This document shows positions 17,001 through 24,780 of a stretch of 48,616 bases of DNA, piece by piece. Source of the stretch: Acidithiobacillus sp. (GTDB lineage: Bacteria > Pseudomonadota > Gammaproteobacteria > Acidithiobacillales > Acidithiobacillaceae); contig JAPTWR010000137.1 of NCBI GenBank assembly GCA_028065135.1, forward strand, positions 1-48,616. Direction: 5' to 3'. Both the position numbers and the translations under genes were made by a program. The notes under the pieces are model-generated. The model did no database searches. It was not told where the DNA came from and saw only the letters and a list, made by a program, of their open reading frames with translations. Positions within the stretch are counted from its first letter, which is position 1, and the number at the start of each line of letters is the position of its first letter.

Positions 17001-17730
17001 GTTCGAAGTGGACGATCTGGTCATTCACCTGCCGATGAAAAACGCGCACCGTCCACATATCCACCCGGATATTATCAGGCGCCTGCGCAATACGGCGAAG
17101 CGAATGGATCGCATGGTGGTCACCACAGACTACCTGGCCGAGCGGTACCATGGCTGGAATCCGGATATACGGGTGGTGCCGAACTTTATTGAGCGTGACC
17201 GATGGGGCGGGCTGTCCACGCAAATTTCACCAGGCGCAAGGCCTCGTGTGGGGTGGGTAGGTGGTGTCAGCCATCAGGGTGATCTTGAAATCATCCAGGA
17301 ACTGGTGAAAGCGACTTATCGGGATATCGATTGGGTGTTCATGGGTATGTGCCCGGAATCCATGCGCCCGTATGTCACCTTCGTGCCGCCGGTTCCCTTC
17401 GAACAGTACCCCCGAAAAGTGGCGTCCCTGGGGCTGGAACTGGCTCTGGCTCCACTGGAGGATCATCCGTTCAATATGGGAAAGAGCCACCTGCGCATCC
17501 TGGAAATGGGCATCCTGGGTATTCCCGTCCTGGCCACGGACATATTGCCCTATCAGGGTTTTCCGGTCTGGCTGGTGAAAAACCGTTATCACGACTGGCT
17601 GGGCGCATTGCGGGATCTTGTGTCCGATCGATCAGCGTTGTGTTCCGCTGGAGAAACGCTGCGGTCGCACATTGAGCGGAATTGGGTACTGGAGGACCAT
17701 CTCGATCTATGGGAGTCGGCGTGGACCTGA
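14086..17730 (+). CDS. Multidomain methyltransferase/glycosyltransferase, probable flagellin-modifying enzyme
   Basis: A 1214-residue soluble protein with several catalytic modules. Residues about 58-230 are a class I SAM methyltransferase (VLEVGCGGGATGRL at 61-74, then LILADVLEHLENPW). Residues about 390-560 resemble a partial GT2 fold (VYSDEDQVDDMG, FKPDFHLD, YDLVLRAAE). Residues about 594-880 are a complete GT-A family 2 domain with VSVIIPTKNQ, IDNDSTD, a DXD-like FLNNDTAV near 685-692, and FNDVDLCLKI. From about 895 to the end is a GT4-like domain (FEVDDLVIHLP, VVPNFIERDRW, VGWVGGVSHQGDLEI). The AAGGAAC ribosome site and the sigma-54-like promoter precede it, and fliC follows. Flagellin glycosylation is inferred from location. 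Use in another surface glycan cannot be excluded. Confidence 0.8.
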   Translation: MSEVKMLEQAIGASISSEQAEELVKQNVKAETEGADKDFQAYHNHPRPELIQSFFRSPRIVLEVGCGGGATGRLIKERWPQSMVIGMDIDSASLDVARTVLDVVIQAEKDPADTDMARQSNGLIGPGTVDTLILADVLEHLENPWKVLRWLRGFLRADAQVIVSLPNVRNLGVLAGLRAGHWRYAVSGILDVTHLRFFTRESAISLLSACGYEVVNQNAVWDVRLIQQGRPGYTSLINLDGCAMHGVSPADFDEMAALQHLLTARVHAGYRMPDDWAEYPASPEDKRTLPMQVQPTPTQEEIWRSGQALLPQETVWLREAAMDTNFPEFTVLVRQTLRNSMRSQRAMESVAGQIASPREVCILRETSMSVGDGGTPILWPDVPVGMKDVEFSVIDGDDWGEANALLRYGDAGYPTRKPRWLVFLDSGDYLAGDALARLGVAIRENPSWRLVYSDEDQVDDMGRHGNPHFKPDFHLDTLRSLPYIGGLMAVREDFLRGIGGMPTGFPGAEEYDLVLRAAEVIPDAPEKIIGHVARVLYHRSPLSGTDKVSVETIVHSGRLALTAHLERCGEPAEVEFGPVPATYRSVYALPDELPLVSVIIPTKNQFGYLQQCVDTLLEKTDYPNFEIILIDNDSTDVDARQYLDAIIANPQAFGDRLGVFSWPGGFDYAAMHNAAVREMARGEVLVFLNNDTAVLHPEWLRNMMRHALRPQVGAVGAKLLFPDGKIQHAGVILGLSGGGADHPFLGLPAEDRGYYGRLVLTQNYEAVTAACMAVRRAVFDAVDGFSTEFPVQFNDVDLCLKIGSGGLRIVWTPDAILMHHGSASQRAEAQGNPDAAEQSRRILAEGNDRLFRKWPHRMARDRAYNANFTRHGRGFQYENVPALSWQDGWRPRKKVFAHPVNREGTGEYRIIAPTRALSRAGRLQTMETMQLLTPPEMLQSAPDSVIFQLQMEDHQARGIQQWMDYRPETLRVFEVDDLVIHLPMKNAHRPHIHPDIIRRLRNTAKRMDRMVVTTDYLAERYHGWNPDIRVVPNFIERDRWGGLSTQISPGARPRVGWVGGVSHQGDLEIIQELVKATYRDIDWVFMGMCPESMRPYVTFVPPVPFEQYPRKVASLGLELALAPLEDHPFNMGKSHLRILEMGILGIPVLATDILPYQGFPVWLVKNRYHDWLGALRDLVSDRSALCSAGETLRSHIERNWVLEDHLDLWESAWT

Positions 17731-17783
17731 TGCGCCGGGGAGGTTTTAGTGTCATGAGTGTCACGCCAAAAGGGCATTAAAGA

Positions 17784-17808
17784 ACTTTTCCGGGCAGTGT
17801 GCCGTAGT
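17784..17808 (+). promoter_or_regulatory. Candidate sigma-28 promoter of fliC
   Basis: ACTTT (17784-17788), 12 bases, then GCCGTAGT (17801-17808), the same box and spacing as ahead of flgK. A TAAAG at 17778-17782 could be an alternative -35, but its 18-base gap to GCCG is longer than the usual spacing. Predicted start of transcription is near 17815. Confidence 0.5.
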
Positions 17809-17815
17809 GGGTGAA

Positions 17816-17841
17816 TGAGAGGCGCCCCATTGCGGCTCTCA
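17816..17841 (+). promoter_or_regulatory. Leader hairpin of fliC mRNA
   Basis: TGAGAG (17816-17821) and CTCTCA (17836-17841) pair, with an inner CGC/GCG stem separated by one G/G mismatch and a six-base loop. If transcription starts near 17815 this hairpin would form at the very 5' end of the message, a common way to stabilise abundant flagellin mRNA. Confidence 0.4.
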
Positions 17842-17872
17842 CCATTTTCGCCACTAGATTGAGGTGTAAATC

Positions 17873-19351
17873 ATGTCTACCGCCTTCGGTTCCATCAACA
17901 CCAACGTTTCCGGACTGGAAGCGTTGAACAGTCTGGGCAATACCAACCAGACCATCAATGGCCTGCAGAACGAGTTGTCCACGGGTCTCGCCATCAACAG
18001 CCCCGCTGAAAACCCTGCTGGTTACACAATCGCACAGGGGTTCACCACCCAGATCAACGGCTCCAACCAGGCCATCTCCAACGCCAACCAGGCAGTATCG
18101 TTGCTGCAGACCGCGACGGGCGCCCTTGGCCAGCAGACCAGCATCCTGCAGAACGTCCGCACCATCGCGGTGCAGGCGGCTAACGGCACCAACACCTCCG
18201 CCGACCTGAATTCCCTGCAGTCCACAGTGGGTAATCTGGTCGCCCAGGTTTCCACCATTTCGCAGCAGACCCAGTTCAATGGCATAAACCTGCTGGACGG
18301 ATCGTTCTCCGGCGCGCAGTTCCAAGTGGGCGCGAACCAGGGTCAGGTTATTACCGCCAGTATTGGCAGCACCGCCGCCGCCAATCTGGGCATGTACCAG
18401 ACTTCGGCCACCAGCGGCATTTATGGTGGCACCATAGGCAGCGATTCCAACGGGCTGGCTTATGCCGCATCGACCTCTGGCGCGTTCACGTCCGGGACGA
18501 TGACCGTCTATGGCAGCCAGGGGAGCGGCACGGTCACGGTGAGTTCCTCCGGCGAGTCCGCAGCCAGCGTGGCGTCCAGCGCCAATCAGATCTCGAACCT
18601 GACAGGCGTCAACGCGCAAGCGTACACCAGCGTCGCTTTCAACGTGACGACTACCGGCGACGTGAGTTTTTCGATGGGCAACGGCACCAGCGGTAGCCTG
18701 AACAACGCCGTGAGCATCTCCGCCAGCATCACCAGCGTCAGTGCTTCCGGCATGTCCAGCCTGGTGCAGTCCATCAACAGCAATACCTCGACTACGGGGG
18801 TATCCGCTTCCGTCAACACCAAGAATCAGTTGGTCCTGACGGACGTGAATGGAAACAATATCAGCGTGAACAACTACAGCGGTTCGGTGGCTATGACGGA
18901 TAGCGCCGGTGGGCTTACTCTATCCGCCGGCGCCACTTCCGGCGCCACCATCCAGGGTGTGGTGGCCTTCCAGTCTGCCAGCGCTTTCACCGTCTCCGGT
19001 GGTTCCTATGTCGGAGCTTCCAGCGGCAGCGCCTTGGTGAACCTGGATCAGGTGAACGTGTCCACCCAGTATGGTGCCAGCCAGGCGATCACCATCGTCG
19101 GTTACGCCATCCAGCAGTTGAACCAGCAGGGCACACAGTTGGGCGCGGTGCAGCAGCGTGTTCAGTCCGCCCTCTCCAACCAGCAGACCACTAACACCAA
19201 TGACCAGGCGGCGCAATCTGTCATCCAGGATGCCAACATCCCGCAGGTCAGCACCCAGTTGACCCAGGCGCAGGTGTTGCAGCAGGCCGGCATCGCGGCG
19301 CTCTCGGCTTCCAGCCAGACGCAGCAAGCTTACCTGAAGCTCATTCCGTAA
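17873..19351 (+). CDS. fliC: Flagellin FliC
   Basis: Filament subunit of 492 residues. The conserved D0/D1 N-terminus reads INTNVSGLEALNSLG, then LSTGLAINSPAENPAGYTIAQG and LQNVRTIAVQAANGTN. The C-terminus has NIPQVSTQLTQAQVLQQAGIAALSASS. The central D2/D3-like region (about residues 180-380) is dominated by Ser, Thr, Gly and Asn, giving many potential O-glycosylation sites and fitting the neighbouring transferase. It is the only flagellin in the window. It has a separate, probably FliA-dependent promoter and a 3' double hairpin before fliD. Confidence 0.95.
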   Translation: MSTAFGSINTNVSGLEALNSLGNTNQTINGLQNELSTGLAINSPAENPAGYTIAQGFTTQINGSNQAISNANQAVSLLQTATGALGQQTSILQNVRTIAVQAANGTNTSADLNSLQSTVGNLVAQVSTISQQTQFNGINLLDGSFSGAQFQVGANQGQVITASIGSTAAANLGMYQTSATSGIYGGTIGSDSNGLAYAASTSGAFTSGTMTVYGSQGSGTVTVSSSGESAASVASSANQISNLTGVNAQAYTSVAFNVTTTGDVSFSMGNGTSGSLNNAVSISASITSVSASGMSSLVQSINSNTSTTGVSASVNTKNQLVLTDVNGNNISVNNYSGSVAMTDSAGGLTLSAGATSGATIQGVVAFQSASAFTVSGGSYVGASSGSALVNLDQVNVSTQYGASQAITIVGYAIQQLNQQGTQLGAVQQRVQSALSNQQTTNTNDQAAQSVIQDANIPQVSTQLTQAQVLQQAGIAALSASSQTQQAYLKLIP

Positions 19352-19360
19352 GGAATGTCC

Positions 19361-19388
19361 GGCATGCGGGGCGCAATCCCCGCATGCC
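19361..19388 (+). terminator. Strong hairpin after fliC
   Basis: GGCATGCGGGG (19361-19371), loop CGCAAT, CCCCGCATGCC (19378-19388): an 11-base-pair perfect, GC-rich stem beginning 10 bases after the fliC stop. There is no T-tract, so it is more likely a partial terminator or an RNA-stabilising element than a full intrinsic terminator. Confidence 0.6.
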
Positions 19389-19425
19389 TTATCCATGCGT
19401 TTGGGCATCCATCGCATGGATAAGG
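19387..19425 (+). repeat. Second inverted repeat between fliC and fliD
   Basis: CCTTATCCATGCG (19387-19399) and CGCATGGATAAGG (19413-19425) form a 13-base-pair perfect inverted repeat with a 13-base spacer. Its first two bases are shared with the preceding hairpin, so both stems cannot be fully formed together. Confidence 0.65.
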
Positions 19426-19468
19426 CACTACCGCTGAAAAGCATAAGGTTCTACAGGAGCAATATTCA

Positions 19469-21100
19469 ATGTCCATCTCGGGCGTATTGAGTTCAAGTCA
19501 GATCCAGTCTCTAGTGACGGCGGCGGAAAATCAGTACAATGCGCCCATCGCCACCCTTCAGGCCCAGGCTAAGCCACTGGGAACGGAGATCAGCGCGTTT
19601 GGGAACCTGTCCTCCGTATTGGGCAATCTGCAATCCGCTGTGCAGGGCCTGACGAGCCTGTCGAGTCTTCAGCAGGTTCAGGCGAGTGTAGGCAACAGCG
19701 CCGTCCTGAGCGCAACCGCCGCCAATACCGCGCCGACCGGAACCTATCAGGTGACGGTATCGGGAATCGCCCAGGCGCAATCGCTCTACAGCAGCGATTT
19801 CACTAGCCAAAGCAGCGCAATCGGCACTGGCAGCATGGCCATCCAGGTGGGTAGTGGCAGTGCGGTGACCATCGGCGTCACGAGCGCCAACGACACCCTG
19901 GGCGGTATCGCCAACGCGATCAACCAGTCCGGTGCCGGCGTATCCGCTAGCGTGGTCTATGACGGTACGGGCTATCGCCTAGTGGTCGCCGGGAACAGCA
20001 CGGGAACGAACAATAGCTTCACCATCAGTACATCCGGATCCGCCTTGTCGGGATTTTCCTATGCCTCCGGCGCATCCGGCATGACCGAAAGCCAGGCGGC
20101 GCAAAACGCCACCGCATCGGTGGACGGCATCGCGCTGACCTCCCAAAGCGACAGTTTTTCCGGGGCCATTCCCGGCGTGACCTTCACGGTGAGCGCCACC
20201 GGTAGCAGCAGCGTGGACGTGGGTGTCTCCACCTCGGCCGCCCAAGCCGTCATCCAGTCCTTCGTGCAGGCATTCAACAAGGCGTCCAGCTTTATCCAGT
20301 CAGCCACGTCTTATACCCCAGCAAGCGGTACCGCCGCCATATCAGCCACGGGCACGGTGGCCTCCGGCACTGCGGGGCCATTGATTGGCGATCCGGTCGT
20401 ACAGGGCATTGAAAACCAGTTGCTGTCTATGATTTCCACGGCCACGGCCATTGGATCAGGAGGCGCGTCTTCCGCCATCGGTTTCGGCAATGTCGGAATC
20501 ACGCTTACGTCGAGCGGCACCATCGACGTGAACCAGTCCACCCTGAACGCTGCCCTGAGCAGCAATTACGCGCAGGTGATGGGCCTGTTCGGGGCCATGG
20601 GCGGATCGAATAACCCGAACGTCCAGTTCTCCGGCGCCACATCTGGCACAGTGGGCGGGCTGTATGCGGTCAACGTGACCACCAATTCCGCGACGCTGAC
20701 CTCCGGTACGGTGAACGGCTACGCGGCATCCGGCGCGGGTGGATTGATGACCGTCACCAGCGGTCCTGCGGCAGGGTTGAGCCTGTCCGTCAGCAGTGGC
20801 ACGGCTCCCTCCGCGATGGTGTTTTTCAACCAGGGTATAGCCGCTAGTATGAACGGCCTGCTGAACGGCGTGCTGGGTAGTAACGGCGTCATCCAGCAGG
20901 CGCAGAATGACATACAGGGACAACTGACAAACATGAATTCCCAGATAGTGCAGTATCAACAGGCATCCAAACTACAGATTCAGTCCATGCTGAGCCAGTT
21001 TAACAGTTACGAGAACGTAGCGGCGGCGGCCAGCACGACATCCAGCGATCTCGGCGCGATTTTCTCCAGCCTTTTCGGATCGACCACCAGTGGCGGCTAA
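19469..21100 (+). CDS. fliD: Filament cap protein FliD (HAP2)
   Basis: Filament-capping protein of 543 residues. The N-terminus (GVLSSSQIQSLVTAAENQYNAPIATLQAQAKPLGTEISAFGNLSSVLGNLQSA) is the conserved FliD_N coiled segment. The C-terminus (QLTNMNSQIVQYQQASKLQIQSMLSQFNSYENV) is the FliD_C heptad region. The interior is Ser/Gly/Thr-rich. ACAGGAG precedes the ATG. It follows the hairpins after fliC; no clear promoter of its own is visible, so read-through from fliC is possible. Its 3' end overlaps fliS by 11 bases. Confidence 0.93.
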   Translation: MSISGVLSSSQIQSLVTAAENQYNAPIATLQAQAKPLGTEISAFGNLSSVLGNLQSAVQGLTSLSSLQQVQASVGNSAVLSATAANTAPTGTYQVTVSGIAQAQSLYSSDFTSQSSAIGTGSMAIQVGSGSAVTIGVTSANDTLGGIANAINQSGAGVSASVVYDGTGYRLVVAGNSTGTNNSFTISTSGSALSGFSYASGASGMTESQAAQNATASVDGIALTSQSDSFSGAIPGVTFTVSATGSSSVDVGVSTSAAQAVIQSFVQAFNKASSFIQSATSYTPASGTAAISATGTVASGTAGPLIGDPVVQGIENQLLSMISTATAIGSGGASSAIGFGNVGITLTSSGTIDVNQSTLNAALSSNYAQVMGLFGAMGGSNNPNVQFSGATSGTVGGLYAVNVTTNSATLTSGTVNGYAASGAGGLMTVTSGPAAGLSLSVSSGTAPSAMVFFNQGIAASMNGLLNGVLGSNGVIQQAQNDIQGQLTNMNSQIVQYQQASKLQIQSMLSQFNSYENVAAAASTTSSDLGAIFSSLFGSTTSGG

Positions 21101-21488
21101 TCATTACAATCTGGTCCGCAACGAGACCGCCACGCCACTGGATCTCTGGGACCGCGGCTATCGGCGGTGCGTGGCCCTTCTGCAAAGAGCGAAATCCCTC
21201 ATACGGAGCGAAAATCCCGTACAGCGTATTGAAAAGGCCCGCATGCTGCATGATGCTTTCTCCATCGTGGAGTTCTGGACTGCGGCATTGCCGCCCGAAT
21301 CCCCGGAAGCCGGCGACCGGCAAACGACGGCAACGGCGATAGCCCTTCCATCGCGTCTGCGCACGGCATATGGTTTCGTCCTCCACCGGATCGTGAAGGC
21401 CAACGCGAACGACTGTTCGGATGATATCGACGAGGCTATAACCATGTTGCATCATCTGCGCGCCGTTTTTCACAAGGAAATAGGCTAG
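21090..21488 (+). CDS. fliS: Flagellin export chaperone FliS
   Basis: A divergent FliS of 132 residues that would bind the C-terminal helix of flagellin in the cytoplasm. Typical features are the N-terminal TPLDLWDRGYRRCVALLQRA helix, an IEKARMLHDAFSIVEFW helix and the final DIDEAITMLHHLRAVFHKEI helix. The stretch between (LPPESPEAGDRQTT) departs from the usual family sequence. The start is a GTG overlapping the fliD stop by 11 bases, with no strong ribosome site, so translation is probably coupled. No fliT follows. Confidence 0.8.
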   Translation: MAANHYNLVRNETATPLDLWDRGYRRCVALLQRAKSLIRSENPVQRIEKARMLHDAFSIVEFWTAALPPESPEAGDRQTTATAIALPSRLRTAYGFVLHRIVKANANDCSDDIDEAITMLHHLRAVFHKEIG

Positions 21489-21506
21489 ACAAACGTTTGC
21501 CCATTT

Positions 21507-21522
21507 AGGCACGGTATTTGCT
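21507..21522 (+). promoter_or_regulatory. Sigma-54 promoter of the fliE operon
   Basis: AGGCACGGTATTTGCT has the -24 GG (21508-21509) and -12 GC (21520-21521) at the strict spacing and only one departure from consensus (first T to A). Predicted start is near 21532. It drives fliEFGKMNPQ and fliA. Confidence 0.85.
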
Positions 21523-21572
21523 TGTCTCCACGGAGGACCTGCTTCGCAGGTTACGCCCTCCGGGTAGACAAG
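21521..21572 (+). promoter_or_regulatory. Long inverted repeat in the fliE promoter/leader
   Basis: Three nested arms face each other: CTTGTCT/AGACAAG (21521-21527 / 21566-21572), CGGAGG/CCTCCG (21531-21536 / 21557-21562) and ACCTGC/GCAGGT (21537-21542 / 21546-21551) around a TTC loop. With transcription starting near 21532 the mRNA would begin with the inner two stems, placing a hairpin right at its 5' end and just upstream of the AAGGAG ribosome site. Confidence 0.6.
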
Positions 21573-21585
21573 GAGAATTCCACTC

Positions 21586-21945
21586 GTGGTTTTACCACCC
21601 ATCACCGCCGTCAACGCCTCACTGACCCATCTGGCCGCGCAACTGCGCGCACAGACCATCGCCCCATCCATGACGCCGGTTGTGCCTACGGCACCCGCTA
21701 TTTCACCGGTGTCCGGAGGGTCCGGCTTTTCCGAGTTGATACGACACGGACTCACCATCGTCACACACGCGGAAAACATCTCCAATGCCGATCAGCGGGC
21801 ATTCGCATCCGGTGCGACGGATGCGCCATCCCTGGCGCAAACCATGCTGGCCGGCCAGAAAAGCAATATCGCCTTTCAGGAAATGATCGGCATTCGCAAT
21901 GAACTCGCTAGGGGTTATGAAACCCTGATCACCATGCCTGTATAG
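21586..21945 (+). CDS. fliE: Flagellar MS-ring/rod junction protein FliE (GTG start)
   Basis: Small protein of 119 residues joining the MS ring to the proximal rod. The C-terminal half carries the family pattern ENISNADQRAFASGATDAPSLAQTMLAGQKSNIAFQEMIGIRNELARGYETLITMPV. The N-terminal extension is Pro/Thr-rich. The start GTG at 21586 has AAGGAG ten bases upstream. First gene of the sigma-54-driven operon; fliF begins six bases after its stop. Confidence 0.92.
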   Translation: MVLPPITAVNASLTHLAAQLRAQTIAPSMTPVVPTAPAISPVSGGSGFSELIRHGLTIVTHAENISNADQRAFASGATDAPSLAQTMLAGQKSNIAFQEMIGIRNELARGYETLITMPV

Positions 21946-21950
21946 CGCTC

Positions 21951-23756
21951 ATGCCGAACGCATTTTCACGGTCGGGCGATTTGCGCATGCGGGCGCTGCA
22001 ATGGTGGTCCGGCAGGACCCAGCAACACAAACTGCTGATGCTGGGCGGGGTGGCAGCCGCCCTGACTCTCGCGGTCGGCGCGTGGGAAATGTCCCAACGG
22101 ACGGACTACGCCGTGGTCTATTCAGGACTGAGTCCCAGGATCGGCGGCAGTGTTATCGCGGCGCTGCAGAAGGAAAACGTGCCGTTCCTACTGAAGGACC
22201 GCGGCAATCTCATCGAAGTCCCGAAAGCTGACGCCGCACGGGTGCGCCTGCAATTGGCGGAGCAAGGGCTGCCCGCACGGGCATCCAGCGCCCTCTGGAA
22301 CCAGTTGCAGGACGAGAAACTGGGTACCTCCAGCTTTGTCGAGCACACCACCTACATGCGTGCGCTGGAATCTGGACTGGCGCGGGACATTCTGTCCATT
22401 CACGGGGTCGCGGCCGCTTCGGTGAATCTGGCTATTCCACGCCACACCCCTTTTCTTGAGCGCATGCCGGTTCCCAAGGCCGCCGTCACCGTGCGGCTGA
22501 CGCCTGGTGTGACTTTGAGCCATGAACAGGTGTTTGGTATCACGCACCTGGTGGCGTCCAGCGTTCCCGGGTTGCACGCCAACCAGGTGACCGTGGTGGA
22601 CCAGAGCGGGCGGGCGCTCACTGCCAAAGCCACCGGGTCAGCATCTTCCACGGTGTTGCGTCTACAGCGCTCCGTGGAGAGCGTTTACCAGAAACAAATC
22701 ATCGAGATGCTCTCACCACTCGTGGGGGGGGCGCGCAATCTCCGGGTGGTGGTGGACGCCAACATCGATCTTTCCCATCATCAGGAGAGTTCCATCACCT
22801 ACGGCATGGGCCACGTGGTGACGGCGGCGGTGCTGTCGTCCGCTGACAAGGGAGGCATGTCATCTAACGCTTTCGGCATTCCCGGCGCTCTCTCCAACCA
22901 GCCTCCAAGCGCCCCGCAGGCGCCCATTACGGCGGGCACGACCAGCGGCGCCCCGGCGCTTACGCTAGCGGAGATCAAGGCGATGATGCCGCGATCCAAC
23001 AAGGAACAGCGGCACTTCCGGTATGTGCTGGACAAAACCGTGGGGTTTAGGAAAGGCGCACCGTGGCGTTTGCGCACTCTCTCAGTTTCAGTGCTTGTCA
23101 ATGGCAGGGAAACAGCCATAAACACTAGCCCGCCGAATCCGATTGCATCCACCGTTTCTGCCGGAAAAAAGAAAGTCGTCTCCGGCAAGACTGCCGCCGG
23201 CAAAACCGCTTCGTCGGCAGGTGTTTCAGTCGTTCCCGAATTCGCGCCGCAAACCATGACGGCTTTAAGACAAATGGTGGCCGACGCAATCCACGCCTCT
23301 GCCCCACAAGGCACCATCGGCATCACCGCGATGCCGTTCCGGACCGTGGCACCGCCACCGCATCGTGCCTGGTGGCAGAGGATATCCCCTTGGGCCGTCT
23401 GGCGTCAGGTGGAATGGTTCCTCCTGGGGTTGATGGCCTTGCTCCTGTTGCGTAAGCCCATCATGGGGCTGGCCGCCGCACGGAGGAATGCAGCCCGTGC
23501 CGCCGAAGCCGTTGCGCAGGCTAGTGGACCGTCTGGCGTGGATAGCGTGGCAGGTGCGCCGGAACCCGGATTGCAGGTGATGGCAGCCGGTATGTCGGAC
23601 GGCGGCACCATGCTGAATCTCGCGGGCGTAAGCGAGGGGCATCTGGAAGATAACATGAACATCATCAAAAATCTGATTCGCTCGGATACGACCCGCGCAG
23701 TGGAAGTCATTCGTGAGTGGATAGGCAATCCTGGAGAAGGAGAGGGCAGTGGCTGA
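21951..23756 (+). CDS. fliF: Flagellar MS-ring protein FliF
   Basis: Inner-membrane ring scaffold of 601 residues. One transmembrane segment near residues 27-46 (LLMLGGVAAALTLAVGAWEM) and a second near 490-505 (WFLLGLMALLLLRKPIM) flank the periplasmic ring-building motifs (YAVVYSGLSPRIGGSVIAAL; SFVEHTTYMRALESGLARDI; VAAASVNLAIPR). The C-terminal tail (NIIKNLIRSDTTRAVEVIREWIG) is the FliG-binding segment. It overlaps fliG by eight bases. Confidence 0.95.
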   Translation: MPNAFSRSGDLRMRALQWWSGRTQQHKLLMLGGVAAALTLAVGAWEMSQRTDYAVVYSGLSPRIGGSVIAALQKENVPFLLKDRGNLIEVPKADAARVRLQLAEQGLPARASSALWNQLQDEKLGTSSFVEHTTYMRALESGLARDILSIHGVAAASVNLAIPRHTPFLERMPVPKAAVTVRLTPGVTLSHEQVFGITHLVASSVPGLHANQVTVVDQSGRALTAKATGSASSTVLRLQRSVESVYQKQIIEMLSPLVGGARNLRVVVDANIDLSHHQESSITYGMGHVVTAAVLSSADKGGMSSNAFGIPGALSNQPPSAPQAPITAGTTSGAPALTLAEIKAMMPRSNKEQRHFRYVLDKTVGFRKGAPWRLRTLSVSVLVNGRETAINTSPPNPIASTVSAGKKKVVSGKTAAGKTASSAGVSVVPEFAPQTMTALRQMVADAIHASAPQGTIGITAMPFRTVAPPPHRAWWQRISPWAVWRQVEWFLLGLMALLLLRKPIMGLAAARRNAARAAEAVAQASGPSGVDSVAGAPEPGLQVMAAGMSDGGTMLNLAGVSEGHLEDNMNIIKNLIRSDTTRAVEVIREWIGNPGEGEGSG

Positions 23757-24780
23757 TCTGTCAGGCTATGGCGGTACACTGAACGTTGGGTTGGATTATG
23801 CGGCGGTGTTTCTTCTGGGGGTGGGTCCCGATGACGCATCTCTGATCATGAAACAGCTCAATCCGCGGGAAATCCAGCGGCTTGCTGCCGCCATGTCCCG
23901 TCCGCGCAAGATCACCCGCGAATCGCTGGAGGTGGTCATGCAGGATTTCGTGGACCGTCTGAAGCATCAGACTTCCATTGGCGGGCGTCCTGACAACTAT
24001 TTGCGTGAAGTGCTTTCCAAGGCGATGGGAAAGGACAAGGCATCGGAGATTCTGGATCGCATCGTCACCGGTGGCGAGTACGCTGGCCTCGAAATCATCA
24101 AATGGGCGGATCCCAAGACCATCGCTGAAATGATCCGCTTCGAGCATCCACAGATTCTCGCTACAATTCTGGCGCATCTGGACGCAGATAAAGCGGGTAA
24201 TGTGCTTCATAACCTGCCGGACAAGATCATCCCTGACATTATTTTCCGTCTGGCCACGATGGCTCCTGTGACCCCCAACGCCATACGAGAATTGAACGAG
24301 GTGCTGGACCAGCAACTGTCTGGGCAACTCACCAACACGATTGTCCAGGGAGAAGCGGGCGGACCCAAGGCCGCTGCGGAACTGCTCAATCGTCTGGAAA
24401 CCAGTCGGGTCAAGGGGTCCATGGAGCACATCCGCGGCATAGACGCCACCTTGGCGCAGAAAATCGAAGACAACATGTTTACCTTCGAGGATATGAAGCG
24501 TCTTGATGACCGGACCCTGCAGATCATCCTTCGTGACGTGGAACGCGAAAAGCTGTCCATAGCGATGAAGAACGCTTCTGCGGAAGTGCGCGACCGCTTT
24601 TTCGTCAACATGTCCGAGCGCGCTGTGAAAATGCTGAAGGAAGATCTCGAAGGTAAAGGCCCGCTACGCCTATCTGAGATCGAAAGCGCACAGCGCGACA
24701 TCTTGTCTGTTGCGCAAAAACTGGATAGCGAAGGGGTCATCATCCTGAACAATGGCGGCGACGATATGGTGATAGAATGA
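23749..24780 (+). CDS. fliG: Motor switch protein FliG
   Basis: Rotor protein of 343 residues, standard length, which binds FliF and FliM and interacts with the stator. Visible are the N-terminal LLGVGPDDASLIMKQLNPREIQRL, the middle-domain EHPQILATILAHLD (EHPQ motif) and the C-terminal torque helix region with charged residues (DDRTLQIILRDVEREKLSIAMKNASAEVRDRFFVNMSERA). The start is a GTG with GGAGAAGGAG upstream. The stop overlaps fliK (ATGA). fliH, fliI and fliJ, which usually follow fliG, are placed 6 kb downstream. Confidence 0.95.
   Translation: MADLSGYGGTLNVGLDYAAVFLLGVGPDDASLIMKQLNPREIQRLAAAMSRPRKITRESLEVVMQDFVDRLKHQTSIGGRPDNYLREVLSKAMGKDKASEILDRIVTGGEYAGLEIIKWADPKTIAEMIRFEHPQILATILAHLDADKAGNVLHNLPDKIIPDIIFRLATMAPVTPNAIRELNEVLDQQLSGQLTNTIVQGEAGGPKAAAELLNRLETSRVKGSMEHIRGIDATLAQKIEDNMFTFEDMKRLDDRTLQIILRDVEREKLSIAMKNASAEVRDRFFVNMSERAVKMLKEDLEGKGPLRLSEIESAQRDILSVAQKLDSEGVIILNNGGDDMVIE

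Noticed and set aside
17821..17833. GGCGCCCCATTGC as a sigma-54 promoter for fliC
   Set aside because: The GG and GC are one base too close for sigma-54, and the bases form part of the leader hairpin; the upstream ACTTT/GCCGTAGT box is a better promoter candidate.
19418..19440. AGGCAC followed by CGCTGA ahead of fliD as a sigma-54 promoter
   Set aside because: GG-to-GC spacing is three bases short and the -12 TTGC is missing.
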